64,000 nt of DNA from Candidatus Obscuribacter phosphatis (GTDB lineage: Bacteria > Cyanobacteriota > Vampirovibrionia > Obscuribacterales > Obscuribacteraceae), in NCBI GenBank assembly GCA_001899315.1, contig MOYA01000001.1, positions 1,774,599 to 1,838,598 on the forward strand. Reading direction: 5' to 3'. Within the stretch, counting starts at the first letter, position 1. Every line of letters starts with the position of its first letter. The notes beneath the pieces are model-generated. The model did not search any database and was not told where the DNA came from. It worked only from the letters and a program-made list of their open reading frames with translations. This document shows, one piece after another, positions 8,826 to 16,940 of the stretch. A program made the translations under genes and the position numbers.

Positions 8826-8855
8826 AAAAGAGGACGACAACAGTCGTCCTCTTTT
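8826..8855. terminator. Bidirectional rho-independent terminator
   Basis: A perfect 13-bp stem (AAAAGAGGACGAC at 8826-8838 and its complement at 8843-8855) with an AACA loop. Both flanks are A/T runs, so it can end the rightward korAB transcript and the leftward small membrane gene, whose stop codon lies in the right arm. Confidence 0.85.
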
Positions 8856-9186
8856 AGTAAGAAGACTTTTCTTTGAAAGTCAGATAAATTGAAACAAGAA
8901 AACTGAGCAGCACCACTGCCATAAATGACTTGGCCGAAAACCATAAAATCTGGCTGGCTTGTGCCGACAGATATTTATCAGCTAGTCCTATAACCAAGGG
9001 CAGTATCAGAAAAGCTATGGGAGCCGAGATAAAGAGCAGAGACCAAGCGGCCTTCTTTAGTAGATAGTCGTCCGGTGTTTCTTCAAGAGCCCGCAGTTTC
9101 TCAAAATCATTTGCCACCGACGCTTCTTCGCGCCGACGTATGGCCTTTACCAGGAGTTCCTGGGCATCTCTCATATCCACTTTCAT
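8854..9186 (-). CDS. Small two-TM membrane protein of unknown function
   Basis: 110 residues. The first 45 are charged and probably helical and cytosolic (AIRRREEASVANDFEKLRAL); two hydrophobic helices follow at about 47-68 and 81-103, and the tail is KEKSSY. No family recognised. It is a single gene facing korAB and ends inside the shared terminator. The ATG start and typical coding character support a real gene. Confidence 0.55.
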   Translation of the reverse strand: MKVDMRDAQELLVKAIRRREEASVANDFEKLRALEETPDDYLLKKAAWSLLFISAPIAFLILPLVIGLADKYLSAQASQILWFSAKSFMAVVLLSFLVSIYLTFKEKSSY

Positions 9187-9250
9187 TTTAAATATGCTTT
9201 TGGTAAGTACGCTTATTGGTAAGCAAGCTTTGTAAGCGCAAAAAGTAATA

Positions 9251-9262
9251 GACCAATTGGTC
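9251..9262. promoter_or_regulatory. Perfect 12-bp palindrome resembling a TetR-family operator
   Basis: GACCAATTGGTC, flanked by TA on the left, sits in the 233-base divergent gap between the small membrane gene (leftward) and the M48-like gene (rightward). The half site TAGACC is the one reported for NemR-type TetR regulators. No TetR gene is in the window. The rest of the gap (9187-9419) shows nothing else I can assign. Confidence 0.35.
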
Positions 9263-9419
9263 GAAGCGAAGGAACCGATTTAATAAATTCGCACGACCCC
9301 AGTGTGCTACTAATCGAGCCCGTTGTCAAGCGTTTATTGGCAATTTCTCAGGTTTTGCGCAAGATCTGTAGGGGCACATAGTAGATGTCGGAACCAAACT
9401 AGAAGAGCGGGTCATTCTC

Positions 9420-9974
9420 ATGAAGCCGTCCAGAGCGCTTAAACTCTACTATTCAATTACTTTCGTTCTAGGGCTCCTGCTCACGGTTCCCCTAGCCCAT
9501 TGGGTGCGAACAGACGATGTCGGCATGAGAGGTGCCGCCATCATGATTCTTTCTTTGAACGTTTTGTTCATCATGATCATGCCTCTGGTAATAGACTGGG
9601 CCGAAAGCCGCTATTTCAAAGCCAGATTCCTCGCTCTAGAAGAAGTAGCCAAAGATAATCCTGAACTAGCTAATATGCTGGAAAGCCAGTGCCAAAAGCT
9701 AGCCCTACCCGGTCTTAAGTTAGCCGTAGTAGATGATGGCTCGGAAGTTTTCTCTTATGGACTTTGGCGCAATAATCCCAGGCTGATTATGTCTGCCACC
9801 CATCTTCAAAAGACGGCAGAGAAAGACATAGCCCCTTCGGTAGAAGCGGAGTTAACTCGCTTCGCCAATCAAGACCATACACTCATGTTCCTTCTCTTTG
9901 CCGCCTTTCAGGTGATGGTGCAAAACCTACTGGTCTACTTGATGGGTTTGCCCCACTTGCCCTTCCTGCATTGA
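9420..9974 (+). CDS. Membrane protein resembling an M48 (HtpX-like) peptidase without its HExxH motif
   Basis: 184 residues with two N-terminal membrane helices (about 8-28, 37-58) and a third near the C terminus. The middle reads like the HtpX core: LPGLKLAVVDDGSEVFSYG, then NNPRLIMSATHL, then VEAELTRFANQDHTLMFLL. HtpX proteins have the zinc motif H-E-x-x-H at this last site (for example A-H-E-L-G-H before x-x-R-D). Here it is E-L-T-R-F, so no metal site remains, and the later Glu ligand region is missing. The 3' end overlaps the convergent MEMO-AMMECR1 gene by 48 bases. Family assignment is by pattern only. Confidence 0.5.
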   Translation: MKPSRALKLYYSITFVLGLLLTVPLAHWVRTDDVGMRGAAIMILSLNVLFIMIMPLVIDWAESRYFKARFLALEEVAKDNPELANMLESQCQKLALPGLKLAVVDDGSEVFSYGLWRNNPRLIMSATHLQKTAEKDIAPSVEAELTRFANQDHTLMFLLFAAFQVMVQNLLVYLMGLPHLPFLH

Positions 9975-11609
9975 TTCGCTGCGAAACACTTCAAACTTGC
10001 CATCTTTCCAGGCATCTTTAGGCAAACCGGCTTTCAGAGCCAGTTGCTCCAGCGTCTCTTCAAGAGTCCAGCCGTACTCGACAGCCACACTAGGCAAAAA
10101 GACCGACTGCTTACCGCGACACTTGAGCAAAACGCCATCACGCCCAATTTTGATATCGGTATAGGCAGGCACTTTGTGCGGCGGCGTCAGCACGCTCACT
10201 TCCACATCTAGAGAGTCTAATTCGCCGGCTGTTACAGGCTTGAAGCGAGGATCTTTAGCGGCGGCAGAGACTGTATTTTCAATTACAGTGAGATAGAGCG
10301 GCTTGACCGGGAAGATATAACCGATACAACCACGCAGATCACGCTCACCTGCTTCGGTCTTGTGTAAAGTAACAAAGGCTCCGTGCGGCAGCTTCATGCG
10401 TTCGCTTATGACAATGCCGGCTTTCTCCAAAGCAGCAAGCTCTGGCACACGCCCCTCTCTGACAAACTGCTCTAAAGTAATCCGGGCTATCTTGAGCAAA
10501 CTCTCTCGCTCTTCAGCCGTCAAGGGCTTGGGCTCAAGCAAACTTTCTCTGACTGCATTCCAGCCGCCTCGCTTGCTTTCAAAAGCAATAGACATATAAG
10601 AGACTGTGTTGAAGTCATGGTCTAAATCGACAGAATCACCCATTTCTTTTGTCGCTTCAAGAGAGGTGCGGTAGTTGAGCAAAATGCCGCGACAATCTTC
10701 GGGCAAAAGCGCAAGCAAGACAGAAAGAGCATAAACACCACATATGGTATCATCAGTGCGCTTATAAAAACTCATGAACCCTTCCAAGTCTACCCTCTCT
10801 AGATAGCTCAACGCTTCCATATCGAGGGCTTTTAGACGACTCAAGAACTTACCTTCGTCGCCTTCGGTCTTAAACGGTTCGTACTCAAAGCGCGGACCAT
10901 AGTGGGTAAAGTCTGAACTGACCACCACCAAGTCGCCGTCTTCCATTTGTGAAGCCAATTCTCGGGCAATGAAGCGAGCCTCGAAGGCATCGTTGAGAGT
11001 ACCAATCATGATGGGCACGATAGTGGCTTTAGGAAACTTAGATTTGATAAAGGCCAATTGCAACTCAAGTGAATGCTCTTGATGATGAGCCCTGGTCATT
11101 TCCTGAAAGAGAATATTTTCCTTCAGTTCATCAACCACTTCAGTATCACATTCGATCTCACCGAGAACCGTCTGGAAAGACTTGTCGTAGGACAGAGCCG
11201 CTCCGTGAAAACCTTTGTAATGGGACGGCCCTAATAGAAAGACCCGCTTTACTTGTTGATTGCCAACCGATAAATAAGAAAAGGCAGCAGTCTTGCCCGA
11301 ATAAGAATAGCCGGCATGGGGTGCCACCACCGCTAGTATTGCCGGCTTGACCGCAGTATTTTCTTTAGAGGCTGCTATTAGGCCGACACCGGTATTTTTT
11401 CCCTTAGCGCAGGCTTGCTGCCAGGCCAGTTTTTCATAGTCGCGCAGTTGCCCTGCCAGCCTGGATGGCTCATCGTCATACCAGGTGCCGGCAAACTTAA
11501 GAGGTCTTTTCCCTGACTGTCCGAAAAGAAACAATTGGCCTCCGTTCAATCCGCTCAAGCCGCTAAATAGGATCCAAACGAACAGAACCACTAGAAGACG
11601 AATCACCAT
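9927..11609 (-). CDS. MEMO-AMMECR1 fusion (AmmeMemoRadiSam B+A)
   Basis: 560 residues with two known domains. MEMO-like domain, residues about 38-330: FAGTWYDD, APHAGYSYSG, GPSHYKGF, HSLELQLAFIK, SSDFTHYG and DDTICGVYAL, which keep the His, His and Cys of the MEMO site. AMMECR1 domain, about 365-550: GAFVTLHK then LRGCIGY and DPRFKPV. The N terminus (residues 3-22) is hydrophobic and looks like a signal peptide or anchor, unusual for these normally cytosolic domains. The radical-SAM third partner of the AmmeMemoRadiSam set is not in the window. The gene overlaps its upstream neighbour by 47 bases, so translation is probably coupled. Biochemical role unknown. Confidence 0.85.
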   Translation of the reverse strand: MVIRLLVVLFVWILFSGLSGLNGGQLFLFGQSGKRPLKFAGTWYDDEPSRLAGQLRDYEKLAWQQACAKGKNTGVGLIAASKENTAVKPAILAVVAPHAGYSYSGKTAAFSYLSVGNQQVKRVFLLGPSHYKGFHGAALSYDKSFQTVLGEIECDTEVVDELKENILFQEMTRAHHQEHSLELQLAFIKSKFPKATIVPIMIGTLNDAFEARFIARELASQMEDGDLVVVSSDFTHYGPRFEYEPFKTEGDEGKFLSRLKALDMEALSYLERVDLEGFMSFYKRTDDTICGVYALSVLLALLPEDCRGILLNYRTSLEATKEMGDSVDLDHDFNTVSYMSIAFESKRGGWNAVRESLLEPKPLTAEERESLLKIARITLEQFVREGRVPELAALEKAGIVISERMKLPHGAFVTLHKTEAGERDLRGCIGYIFPVKPLYLTVIENTVSAAAKDPRFKPVTAGELDSLDVEVSVLTPPHKVPAYTDIKIGRDGVLLKCRGKQSVFLPSVAVEYGWTLEETLEQLALKAGLPKDAWKDGKFEVFRSESMQEGQVGQTHQVDQ

Positions 11610-12066
11610 GAGGATCTGCCTTTGAATCGAACACTATTGTAATCTTAGCGCGGCTCATGCCCGATGGCAAAAGATTGAGCGGCTTGCTTTCCTGTAGGGC
11701 ATTAATGGCAGCAGCTTCTGCTTCGGCACTCTTCGGTGAACTGGTCACGGACAGATCCCCCAAAGAACCGTCCGAACTAATTTCGCAGGTAATGGTCACA
11801 TGATTATTGCCGTCAGCCAAAAGCCATTTGCCGATTATTTTGCTCCAAGTCTGATTGCAATAGGCGCGAATAGCCGCCTGCGAGGCTCCACTGTTTTGAG
11901 AGGGGGCACCGCTCTTGGACGAGGCTGCGCTGGCTTTATTTTTACCGGCTGCGCTCTGGCTTTTGCCTGTGCTTTGGGAAGGCGCCGCTTGGGCTGAAGA
12001 GACGGAGCTGAGATTGAATACCAGAGATAGTAAGATTGCCTGAGCTGAAAGCTTCGCATTGAACAT
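11563..12066 (-). CDS. Secreted protein with TonB C-terminal-like domain
   Basis: 167 residues: signal peptide (1-27, ending SSAQAA), a Ser/Gly/Lys low-complexity linker (about 28-68), then a TonB/TolA C-terminal-like fold (IRAYCNQTWSKIIGKW, VTITCEISSDGSLGDLSV, EAAAINALQESKPL). It lacks the N-terminal membrane anchor of true TonB, so after cleavage it would be free in the periplasm. ATG with GGGAGAAA upstream, 2 bases after the FIST gene and overlapping the next gene. Sixth-operon member in position five. Confidence 0.65.
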   Translation of the reverse strand: MFNAKLSAQAILLSLVFNLSSVSSAQAAPSQSTGKSQSAAGKNKASAASSKSGAPSQNSGASQAAIRAYCNQTWSKIIGKWLLADGNNHVTITCEISSDGSLGDLSVTSSPKSAEAEAAAINALQESKPLNLLPSGMSRAKITIVFDSKADPHGDSSSSGSVRLDPI

Positions 12067-12068
12067 AG

Positions 12069-13322
12069 CTATTTCTCCCTGAAAATGCCGAAACTGGAAG
12101 TGTAATTGTGCAAATAGGTGGACTTCCCGACAGTGCCTATTTCGCCGTTACAGAAGAAGCCTCCGATGGGAATTTCGCCCAAATAACTCCTCAATGTATC
12201 ACTGTCATAATTGGGTTTACCGTAGAGACCCTGCCCCCGACCTAAGCAAGAAAACAAAAGGGCGCCGCGGGGTTCGCCATTTCTTTCTTTATCTTCTACA
12301 TAACGTGAAAAAAGCTGGTTCAAATCTTTCTCGGAAGATCCGGCATCTCGCAGATGAAACTGCACGGTCCTTTCCGGTCTCAAGACCTCACCGACCAAAA
12401 GTGCTCCGCTCAAGGGTTCAATACCAATTATCGATCTGACCAAAAAATCACCGGTCTTGAGTTGGTCTTTGAATTCGTCCATAGCCACTCCGATAAAGAG
12501 CTGATCCTTTACCAGTTTCTGATCTTTCTCGGATAGTCTTTCCACTGCCTCCTTAAGCACCGAAACAGCGGGTTTTCCATCAAGCTCATATAAGAGATTG
12601 CGATCGCAGCGGGTAACCCGACTGATTTTGCCGAAAGCACGGCAGCCCTGGACAAGCACAGGATCTACCTGAATATTGCCCTTGAGGGTAAGAGCCACAA
12701 GCCCCGATCGGAAAACCCGGTCTTGAGCCAGCATGCGAATCTCACCGGCCTTATGTCCACCCGAGGCTAAGCCGCCCAGTTTGACCGAACGGGGAAAGGC
12801 ATAGTCAAGACCCTGCACGAACGGTTCTATCTTAAAACTAAAAGGGTCCCCAAGCAAAATAAAGACCGGTTCGTCCTGTCCCTGCACCTGCATAAGCTTT
12901 TCCCAGCTGTCGGGCGGATCATCCAGGTCGGGAATGGCGTCACTGACTATGTGGAAGGCGCGCATTTCCACCCCGGGCAGAATCGCTCCGGTCAAGGCAA
13001 TGGCTGACTGATTTTCAGCTTCCACGCCGCCACCGATCAGTCCGGCGCCGGTGCAGCCAATAAAAGAAGCCGGAGAAAGGCGCTCTCTTAGGTAGCGACC
13101 AATTGGTTCCAGTTTCTCTCGATATTCAGGCGAGACAAACAGCAAAAGCAGATCAGGATTACCACCCAGCTTAAAGCTTAAGGTGCCGGCCAAGGAATGA
13201 CAAAGTCTGAGGGCGGATCTCAGTGTGGCGTCCTCCCCGCAATCAGGCAATTGCGCCAGAGTTTCCTCTGGAATTTCTTCAGATAGATCTTCAGTTAGCT
13301 CTAGAGAAGAAGCCCACTTCAC
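12069..13322 (-). CDS. FIST-domain sensory protein
   Basis: 417 residues holding FIST-N (about 40-225, including FIGCTGAGLIGGGVEAEN and KLGGLASGG) and FIST-C (about 235-400, with the closing GALLFSCLGRGQGLYG and IPIGGFFCNGEIG). FIST domains are predicted small-ligand sensors, often for amino acids, usually tied to signal output. Here no output domain is fused, and the gene sits inside an operon with acyl-CoA ligase upstream and a TonB-like protein 2 bases downstream. GTG start. Ligand unknown. Confidence 0.82.
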   Translation of the reverse strand: MKWASSLELTEDLSEEIPEETLAQLPDCGEDATLRSALRLCHSLAGTLSFKLGGNPDLLLLFVSPEYREKLEPIGRYLRERLSPASFIGCTGAGLIGGGVEAENQSAIALTGAILPGVEMRAFHIVSDAIPDLDDPPDSWEKLMQVQGQDEPVFILLGDPFSFKIEPFVQGLDYAFPRSVKLGGLASGGHKAGEIRMLAQDRVFRSGLVALTLKGNIQVDPVLVQGCRAFGKISRVTRCDRNLLYELDGKPAVSVLKEAVERLSEKDQKLVKDQLFIGVAMDEFKDQLKTGDFLVRSIIGIEPLSGALLVGEVLRPERTVQFHLRDAGSSEKDLNQLFSRYVEDKERNGEPRGALLFSCLGRGQGLYGKPNYDSDTLRSYLGEIPIGGFFCNGEIGTVGKSTYLHNYTSSFGIFREK

Positions 13323-13376
13323 TTAGCACACTCCACATTAGACACCGACTATCTTAGCCTATTATCTGTATCCAAG

Positions 13377-14915
13377 TCAGCAAAGCAAGCGTTTCAATAC
13401 TTTGCCTGTAGAATTACGGGGCAGCTTATCAAGAAACTCTATGGCACGGGGCATCTTGTAGTCAGCCAAATGAATCTTACAAAAACTCTTGATTTCATCT
13501 TCTGTAAGGCAAGCACCGCTTTTCAAAACTATGAAAGCCTTCACTCTTTCACCCATATAGCGATCGGGAACACCCACCACTGCACATTCGGCGATGGCGG
13601 GCAGACGGAGCAAGACTTCTTCTATTTCGCGGGGATAAATGTTCAAGCCCCCTCTTACTATCAATTCCTTTGAGCGTCCAACTATATATAGATAACCATC
13701 GGCATCCAGATAACCTAGATCTCCGGTGTAAAACCAGCCGTCCTTTATTACTTCAGCAGTTGCCGCAGCATTATTGAAATAACCTTTCATTATGCAAGCA
13801 CCTTTAAGCAAGATCTCGCCGACCTCGCTCTCTCCATCACCAAAGCTTCGGCTAGATCTGATACCGTCTTTCTCAATCGCTATCTCGATTCCCGGAAAGG
13901 CAGTACCGACGCTACCCAGCCTGGCATCGCCCTCGGGGTTGAGCGTGGCAATTACGGTGGTTTCGGTGAGGGCATAGCCTTCCAATACAGGCACCCGCAG
14001 ACGTTCTTTCAGGGCAACGAGAAGGTCTCGGGGCATAGCCGCACCACCAGTAGTGCAAAGACGCAAACTTTCCAGACGACTTTCCTTGCCTTCCTTATCT
14101 AATTCCATCAAAATAAACTGATGCATAGTCGGCACCGCCGGCAGTACTGACACCGCCTCAGATCTAAGCAACAAAATCGCCTCGGCGGCATCGAACTGCT
14201 TCATGAGCACTATGCCGCAGCCCGCCTTCATAGCACCGGCCAGCACTACCAATAAGCCATAAAGATGACAGAGAGGCAAGACGCCAAGCAGCATGTCATC
14301 TTGCTTGAGACAAAAACGATGGGGATAGGACTCGATTGTAAAAGCCACATTAGCATAACTAAGGACCGCGCCCTTGGGCTTGCCGGTTGTGCCGCTGGTA
14401 TAGACTATCAAAGCGGCGGTACTATCTAAATCTTGTTCTGAGCTTTCTTGATCTGAGCTTTCTTGATCAGCACTTTGCAAAGAATCAAATCTAAATAGAT
14501 TGAGTTCAAGATCGGGTTCAAGCTTTAGATCTAAATTCAAAGCCAGATGAGGCTGCGCCAACTTAGTAATCTTAGTCTCGCGATGAGCAAGCAGTGCCCG
14601 CGCCTGCGAGTCAGACAAAATATGCTCAATCTCTTCTTCTTTAAGCAGTGGATTGACCGGCACCACTGTGATGCCCAAACAATTGAGGGCTAAAAAAGAA
14701 ACGACAAACTCGGGCGAATTAAAGAGATAGATTGCTACTCTATCGCCCTGTCTGAGACCGACTTGGGCCAGTTTCTCGCTCAGCTGAGAGACTTTGCGCT
14801 GGATATCACTATAGCTAAAACTATGGCTGCCGAATACCAGAAAAGTCTTCTGTGGATGCTTGCAGCAAGCATCAAGAAACAGCTTAAATAAAGGACTTTG
14901 CTTCAATTGGGACAT
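13377..14915 (-). CDS. AMP-forming acyl-CoA synthetase
   Basis: 512 residues. Activates a carboxylic acid with ATP and transfers it to CoA. The adenylate-forming motifs are complete: VYTSGTTGKPKGAVLSY (P-loop), GYALTETT, YTGDLGYLDADGYLYIVGR, the hinge SKELIVRGGLNIYPREIEE and the catalytic Lys in PRNSTGKVLKR. Length fits medium/long-chain fatty-acid or related ligases. An internal acidic insertion, ADQESSDQESSEQD (around residue 155), is a small duplication unlike the family. The preceding TPR-thioredoxin gene ends 17 bases upstream. Chain-length specificity cannot be read from sequence. Confidence 0.88.
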   Translation of the reverse strand: MSQLKQSPLFKLFLDACCKHPQKTFLVFGSHSFSYSDIQRKVSQLSEKLAQVGLRQGDRVAIYLFNSPEFVVSFLALNCLGITVVPVNPLLKEEEIEHILSDSQARALLAHRETKITKLAQPHLALNLDLKLEPDLELNLFRFDSLQSADQESSDQESSEQDLDSTAALIVYTSGTTGKPKGAVLSYANVAFTIESYPHRFCLKQDDMLLGVLPLCHLYGLLVVLAGAMKAGCGIVLMKQFDAAEAILLLRSEAVSVLPAVPTMHQFILMELDKEGKESRLESLRLCTTGGAAMPRDLLVALKERLRVPVLEGYALTETTVIATLNPEGDARLGSVGTAFPGIEIAIEKDGIRSSRSFGDGESEVGEILLKGACIMKGYFNNAAATAEVIKDGWFYTGDLGYLDADGYLYIVGRSKELIVRGGLNIYPREIEEVLLRLPAIAECAVVGVPDRYMGERVKAFIVLKSGACLTEDEIKSFCKIHLADYKMPRAIEFLDKLPRNSTGKVLKRLLC

Positions 14916-14932
14916 AAGCCCAAGACACTCTC

Positions 14933-15601
14933 TTACTTGGCGTTAGCACTCAATATTTTATTCAGCCCTTCTTTTACACTATTCTCGCCCGAAAAGCCAA
15001 CTGAGTAAGAGACAACTTCACCTTCTTCATTGAGAAAGACCACGGTTGGCACCGGGCTTACTTCATATTGATCGAGCAGACTCTCGCTGCCGGGATCATC
15101 AACGTCGACACGCATAAATTTGACCTTGTCTTTATATGAGGTCTTAAACTTATCCATGACACCGCTTAGCTGCTTGCAGGGCTGGGCCCAAGAAGCATAG
15201 AAATCGATTACAGTGGGCTTGGCACCTTCCATGCCGCGCACTCGCCCCAATCCAAGCATAGAGGCAATCATTCTAGTTTGAGGGCCGGTCTTAGGCTTGA
15301 CCACAGCGCTTGGCAGACCCACAAGCAAACTATTGGCTTTCTGAGAAATGGCATTGCCCTTACCAAGTCGCACAGCTAGTCGCAGGTTTTCTTTTGCTTT
15401 CTGAAAATCTTTGCTGCTTATATAAGCTTCGCCCAAAGCCAATCTAGCTGGAGCAGACTCAGGGCTCTTTTCCACTGCCTTCACTAGTTCAGCTAGAGCC
15501 GGCTTTGTCACTGTACCAGCCCAAACCTGGCTAAATTGCAGACAGAGCAAAGATAGAGCCAGCAAAGATACTGTGCCTGAAACTACGATCTTATTTCTCA
15601 A
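14933..15601 (-). CDS. Exported TPR-thioredoxin-like protein with altered active site
   Basis: A signal peptide (RNKIVVSGTVSLLALS..., ending QVWAG), a TPR pair (about 40-90), then a thioredoxin fold (PTVIDFYASWAQPCKQL, RVDVDDP, VSPVPTVVFLNEEG). The usual W-C-G-P-C is W-A-Q-P-C: the nucleophilic first Cys is Ala, so ordinary disulfide exchange is unlikely; the remaining Cys could still form mixed disulfides. I chose the TTG at 15599-15601, which has GGAG nine bases upstream and gives a clean signal peptide; TTG at 15631 would add ten residues. It overlaps the end of the upstream hydrolase gene by 11 bases. Confidence 0.75.
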   Translation of the reverse strand: MRNKIVVSGTVSLLALSLLCLQFSQVWAGTVTKPALAELVKAVEKSPESAPARLALGEAYISSKDFQKAKENLRLAVRLGKGNAISQKANSLLVGLPSAVVKPKTGPQTRMIASMLGLGRVRGMEGAKPTVIDFYASWAQPCKQLSGVMDKFKTSYKDKVKFMRVDVDDPGSESLLDQYEVSPVPTVVFLNEEGEVVSYSVGFSGENSVKEGLNKILSANAK

Positions 15602-16637
15602 CTTTATCTTCTCCAAGTTTTGCACCTTCAATATGGCTGCTTACCCAAGTAAGCAATTTTTCGATTACCTCTTGAGTAAACTGGTTCTCTTCAAAAATTA
15701 GGTGCTCGCCATTGGGTATGAGAGCAATCTCTTTGTCGGGAGTGGCCATCTCGTTGAAAAGTTCCACAGTTCCTGTCGGCTTGACCAACTTATCCTGCAC
15801 CCCTTGCACAATCAAAACAGGCTTGTTCTTGATTTCTTTGACACTTTCGTGATTCTGATTCATAAAAAGCTGAAACTGCAAAAGCTCTTTAGGTGACAAT
15901 TTCATGCGGGCTAGCGGGTCGCTCTGCCAAGCTTCTCTTAGCTCTTGTTTGTCTGTGGCTTGCTTGATCACACTTTCGCCCACATTGATCTGTTTATGAG
16001 GGTCGGCAAGAAAATGCCAAGCCACTTTGAGAGAAGTGCGCCCCTGCTTGAAACGGTCCCCGGCCGGCACTGAAGAGATAAGACCATCGACGAGTTCAGG
16101 ATATAGAGCAGTGGCACGCAAGGCGATAGCACCGCCCATAGATTCACCCAATAAAAAAACCGGCTTACCCGGATGGGCTCTCCGAATGACTTTGAGGGTG
16201 CTCTTTATATCGGCCAAGCAGCCTTCAAAATCGACGCGCTCGCGTCCACGAGCCTCCATCCATGAGCCAAAGCCTCTAACATCGATGGCATAAACAGGAT
16301 AACCAAGTGCGCTCAGCGTTTTGCCGAGAGGCTCGTAAGTACCATTATGCAGCCCTAGACCATGAACACAGAGAAAAACTGCTTTGACCGGCTTGTCCGA
16401 CTCGTACCAGCTCAAACACGGTGCATTACCGCGTCTCACTTTACTCTTTGAATTTAATTTGGTCTCTGAACTTAATTTGGTAATTGCACCTGCCCTTAAT
16501 TCTGAAGCGGCCCCTTCCCGAGCAGCAAGGGCGCAAGCTCTTTCAAAGCAAAGTGTTTGACTGACCAAAAGAGCAAGCAAAGCAAGACCTAGATTGCTTA
16601 GACTTTTCGAAAATATTGAAGGCATGGCGGAGTGCAT
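15591..16637 (-). CDS. Exported alpha/beta hydrolase, monoacylglycerol-lipase-like
   Basis: 348 residues. Signal peptide (about 1-36), a variable linker, then a hydrolase core: oxyanion region CVHGLGLHNG, AIDVRGFG, nucleophile elbow GESMGG with S166, Asp in VQGVQDKLV and His in NGEHLIFEE. The layout matches monoacylglycerol lipase/lysophospholipase proteins. It is the first gene of a six-gene leftward operon that includes an acyl-CoA ligase, so release and activation of fatty acids is a reasonable inference. ATG with AAGG nine bases upstream. Confidence 0.82.
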   Translation of the reverse strand: MHSAMPSIFSKSLSNLGLALLALLVSQTLCFERACALAAREGAASELRAGAITKLSSETKLNSKSKVRRGNAPCLSWYESDKPVKAVFLCVHGLGLHNGTYEPLGKTLSALGYPVYAIDVRGFGSWMEARGRERVDFEGCLADIKSTLKVIRRAHPGKPVFLLGESMGGAIALRATALYPELVDGLISSVPAGDRFKQGRTSLKVAWHFLADPHKQINVGESVIKQATDKQELREAWQSDPLARMKLSPKELLQFQLFMNQNHESVKEIKNKPVLIVQGVQDKLVKPTGTVELFNEMATPDKEIALIPNGEHLIFEENQFTQEVIEKLLTWVSSHIEGAKLGEDKVEK

Positions 16638-16736
16638 GGGCGATTACCTTACGAAAACAAAACCTGAGCCCTAGCGAGATACCTCTTTGATTGTCCCAGA
16701 AGCGCCCAGTTCTGTAATTTCACAATGCTAATGCAG

Positions 16737-16772
16737 AGCCGCTAGCGATTGAATATACGCCGCATAGCGGCT
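16737..16772. repeat. Spaced inverted repeat, possible operator
   Basis: AGCCGCTA (16737-16744) and TAGCGGCT (16765-16772) are perfect complements, with extra GCG/CGC pairing inside. No T-run follows on either strand, so a regulator site or mRNA hairpin fits better than a terminator. Confidence 0.4.
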
Positions 16773-16813
16773 CGCTCCGCCTTCAACTCACCATCAACTT
16801 ATAAGGAATTAAT

Positions 16814-16864
16814 ATGGGTGAGCGAGAGAACTCCCTTTGCAAGCGCAGTCTCAGCTTGAATTAA
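16814..16864 (+). CDS. Possible 16-residue leader peptide
   Basis: ATG at 16814 is preceded by AAGGA at ideal spacing and opens 16 codons (MGERENSLCKRSLSLN) ending in TAA, 76 bases before the transporter start. The size and place fit a leader peptide, but random occurrence is possible and I see no attenuator hairpin after it. Confidence 0.2.
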   Translation: MGERENSLCKRSLSLN

Positions 16865-16940
16865 ATGGGACTGTGGCACTTCTCAAAAGACTGGTAAGTA
16901 ATAGCGGACAATTAGACGAGTATTCGGGCAAGCCAATTTG

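Larger units (their letters stand above)
16638..16940. other. Divergent intergenic region with inverted repeat and possible mini-ORF
   Basis: 303 bases between the leftward hydrolase operon and the rightward transporter. It holds a spaced inverted repeat (16737-16772) and a 16-codon ORF with a good ribosome-binding site (16814-16864). TATAAG at 16800-16805 could be a -10 element, but no matching -35 is obvious. No RNA gene seen. Confidence 0.4.
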
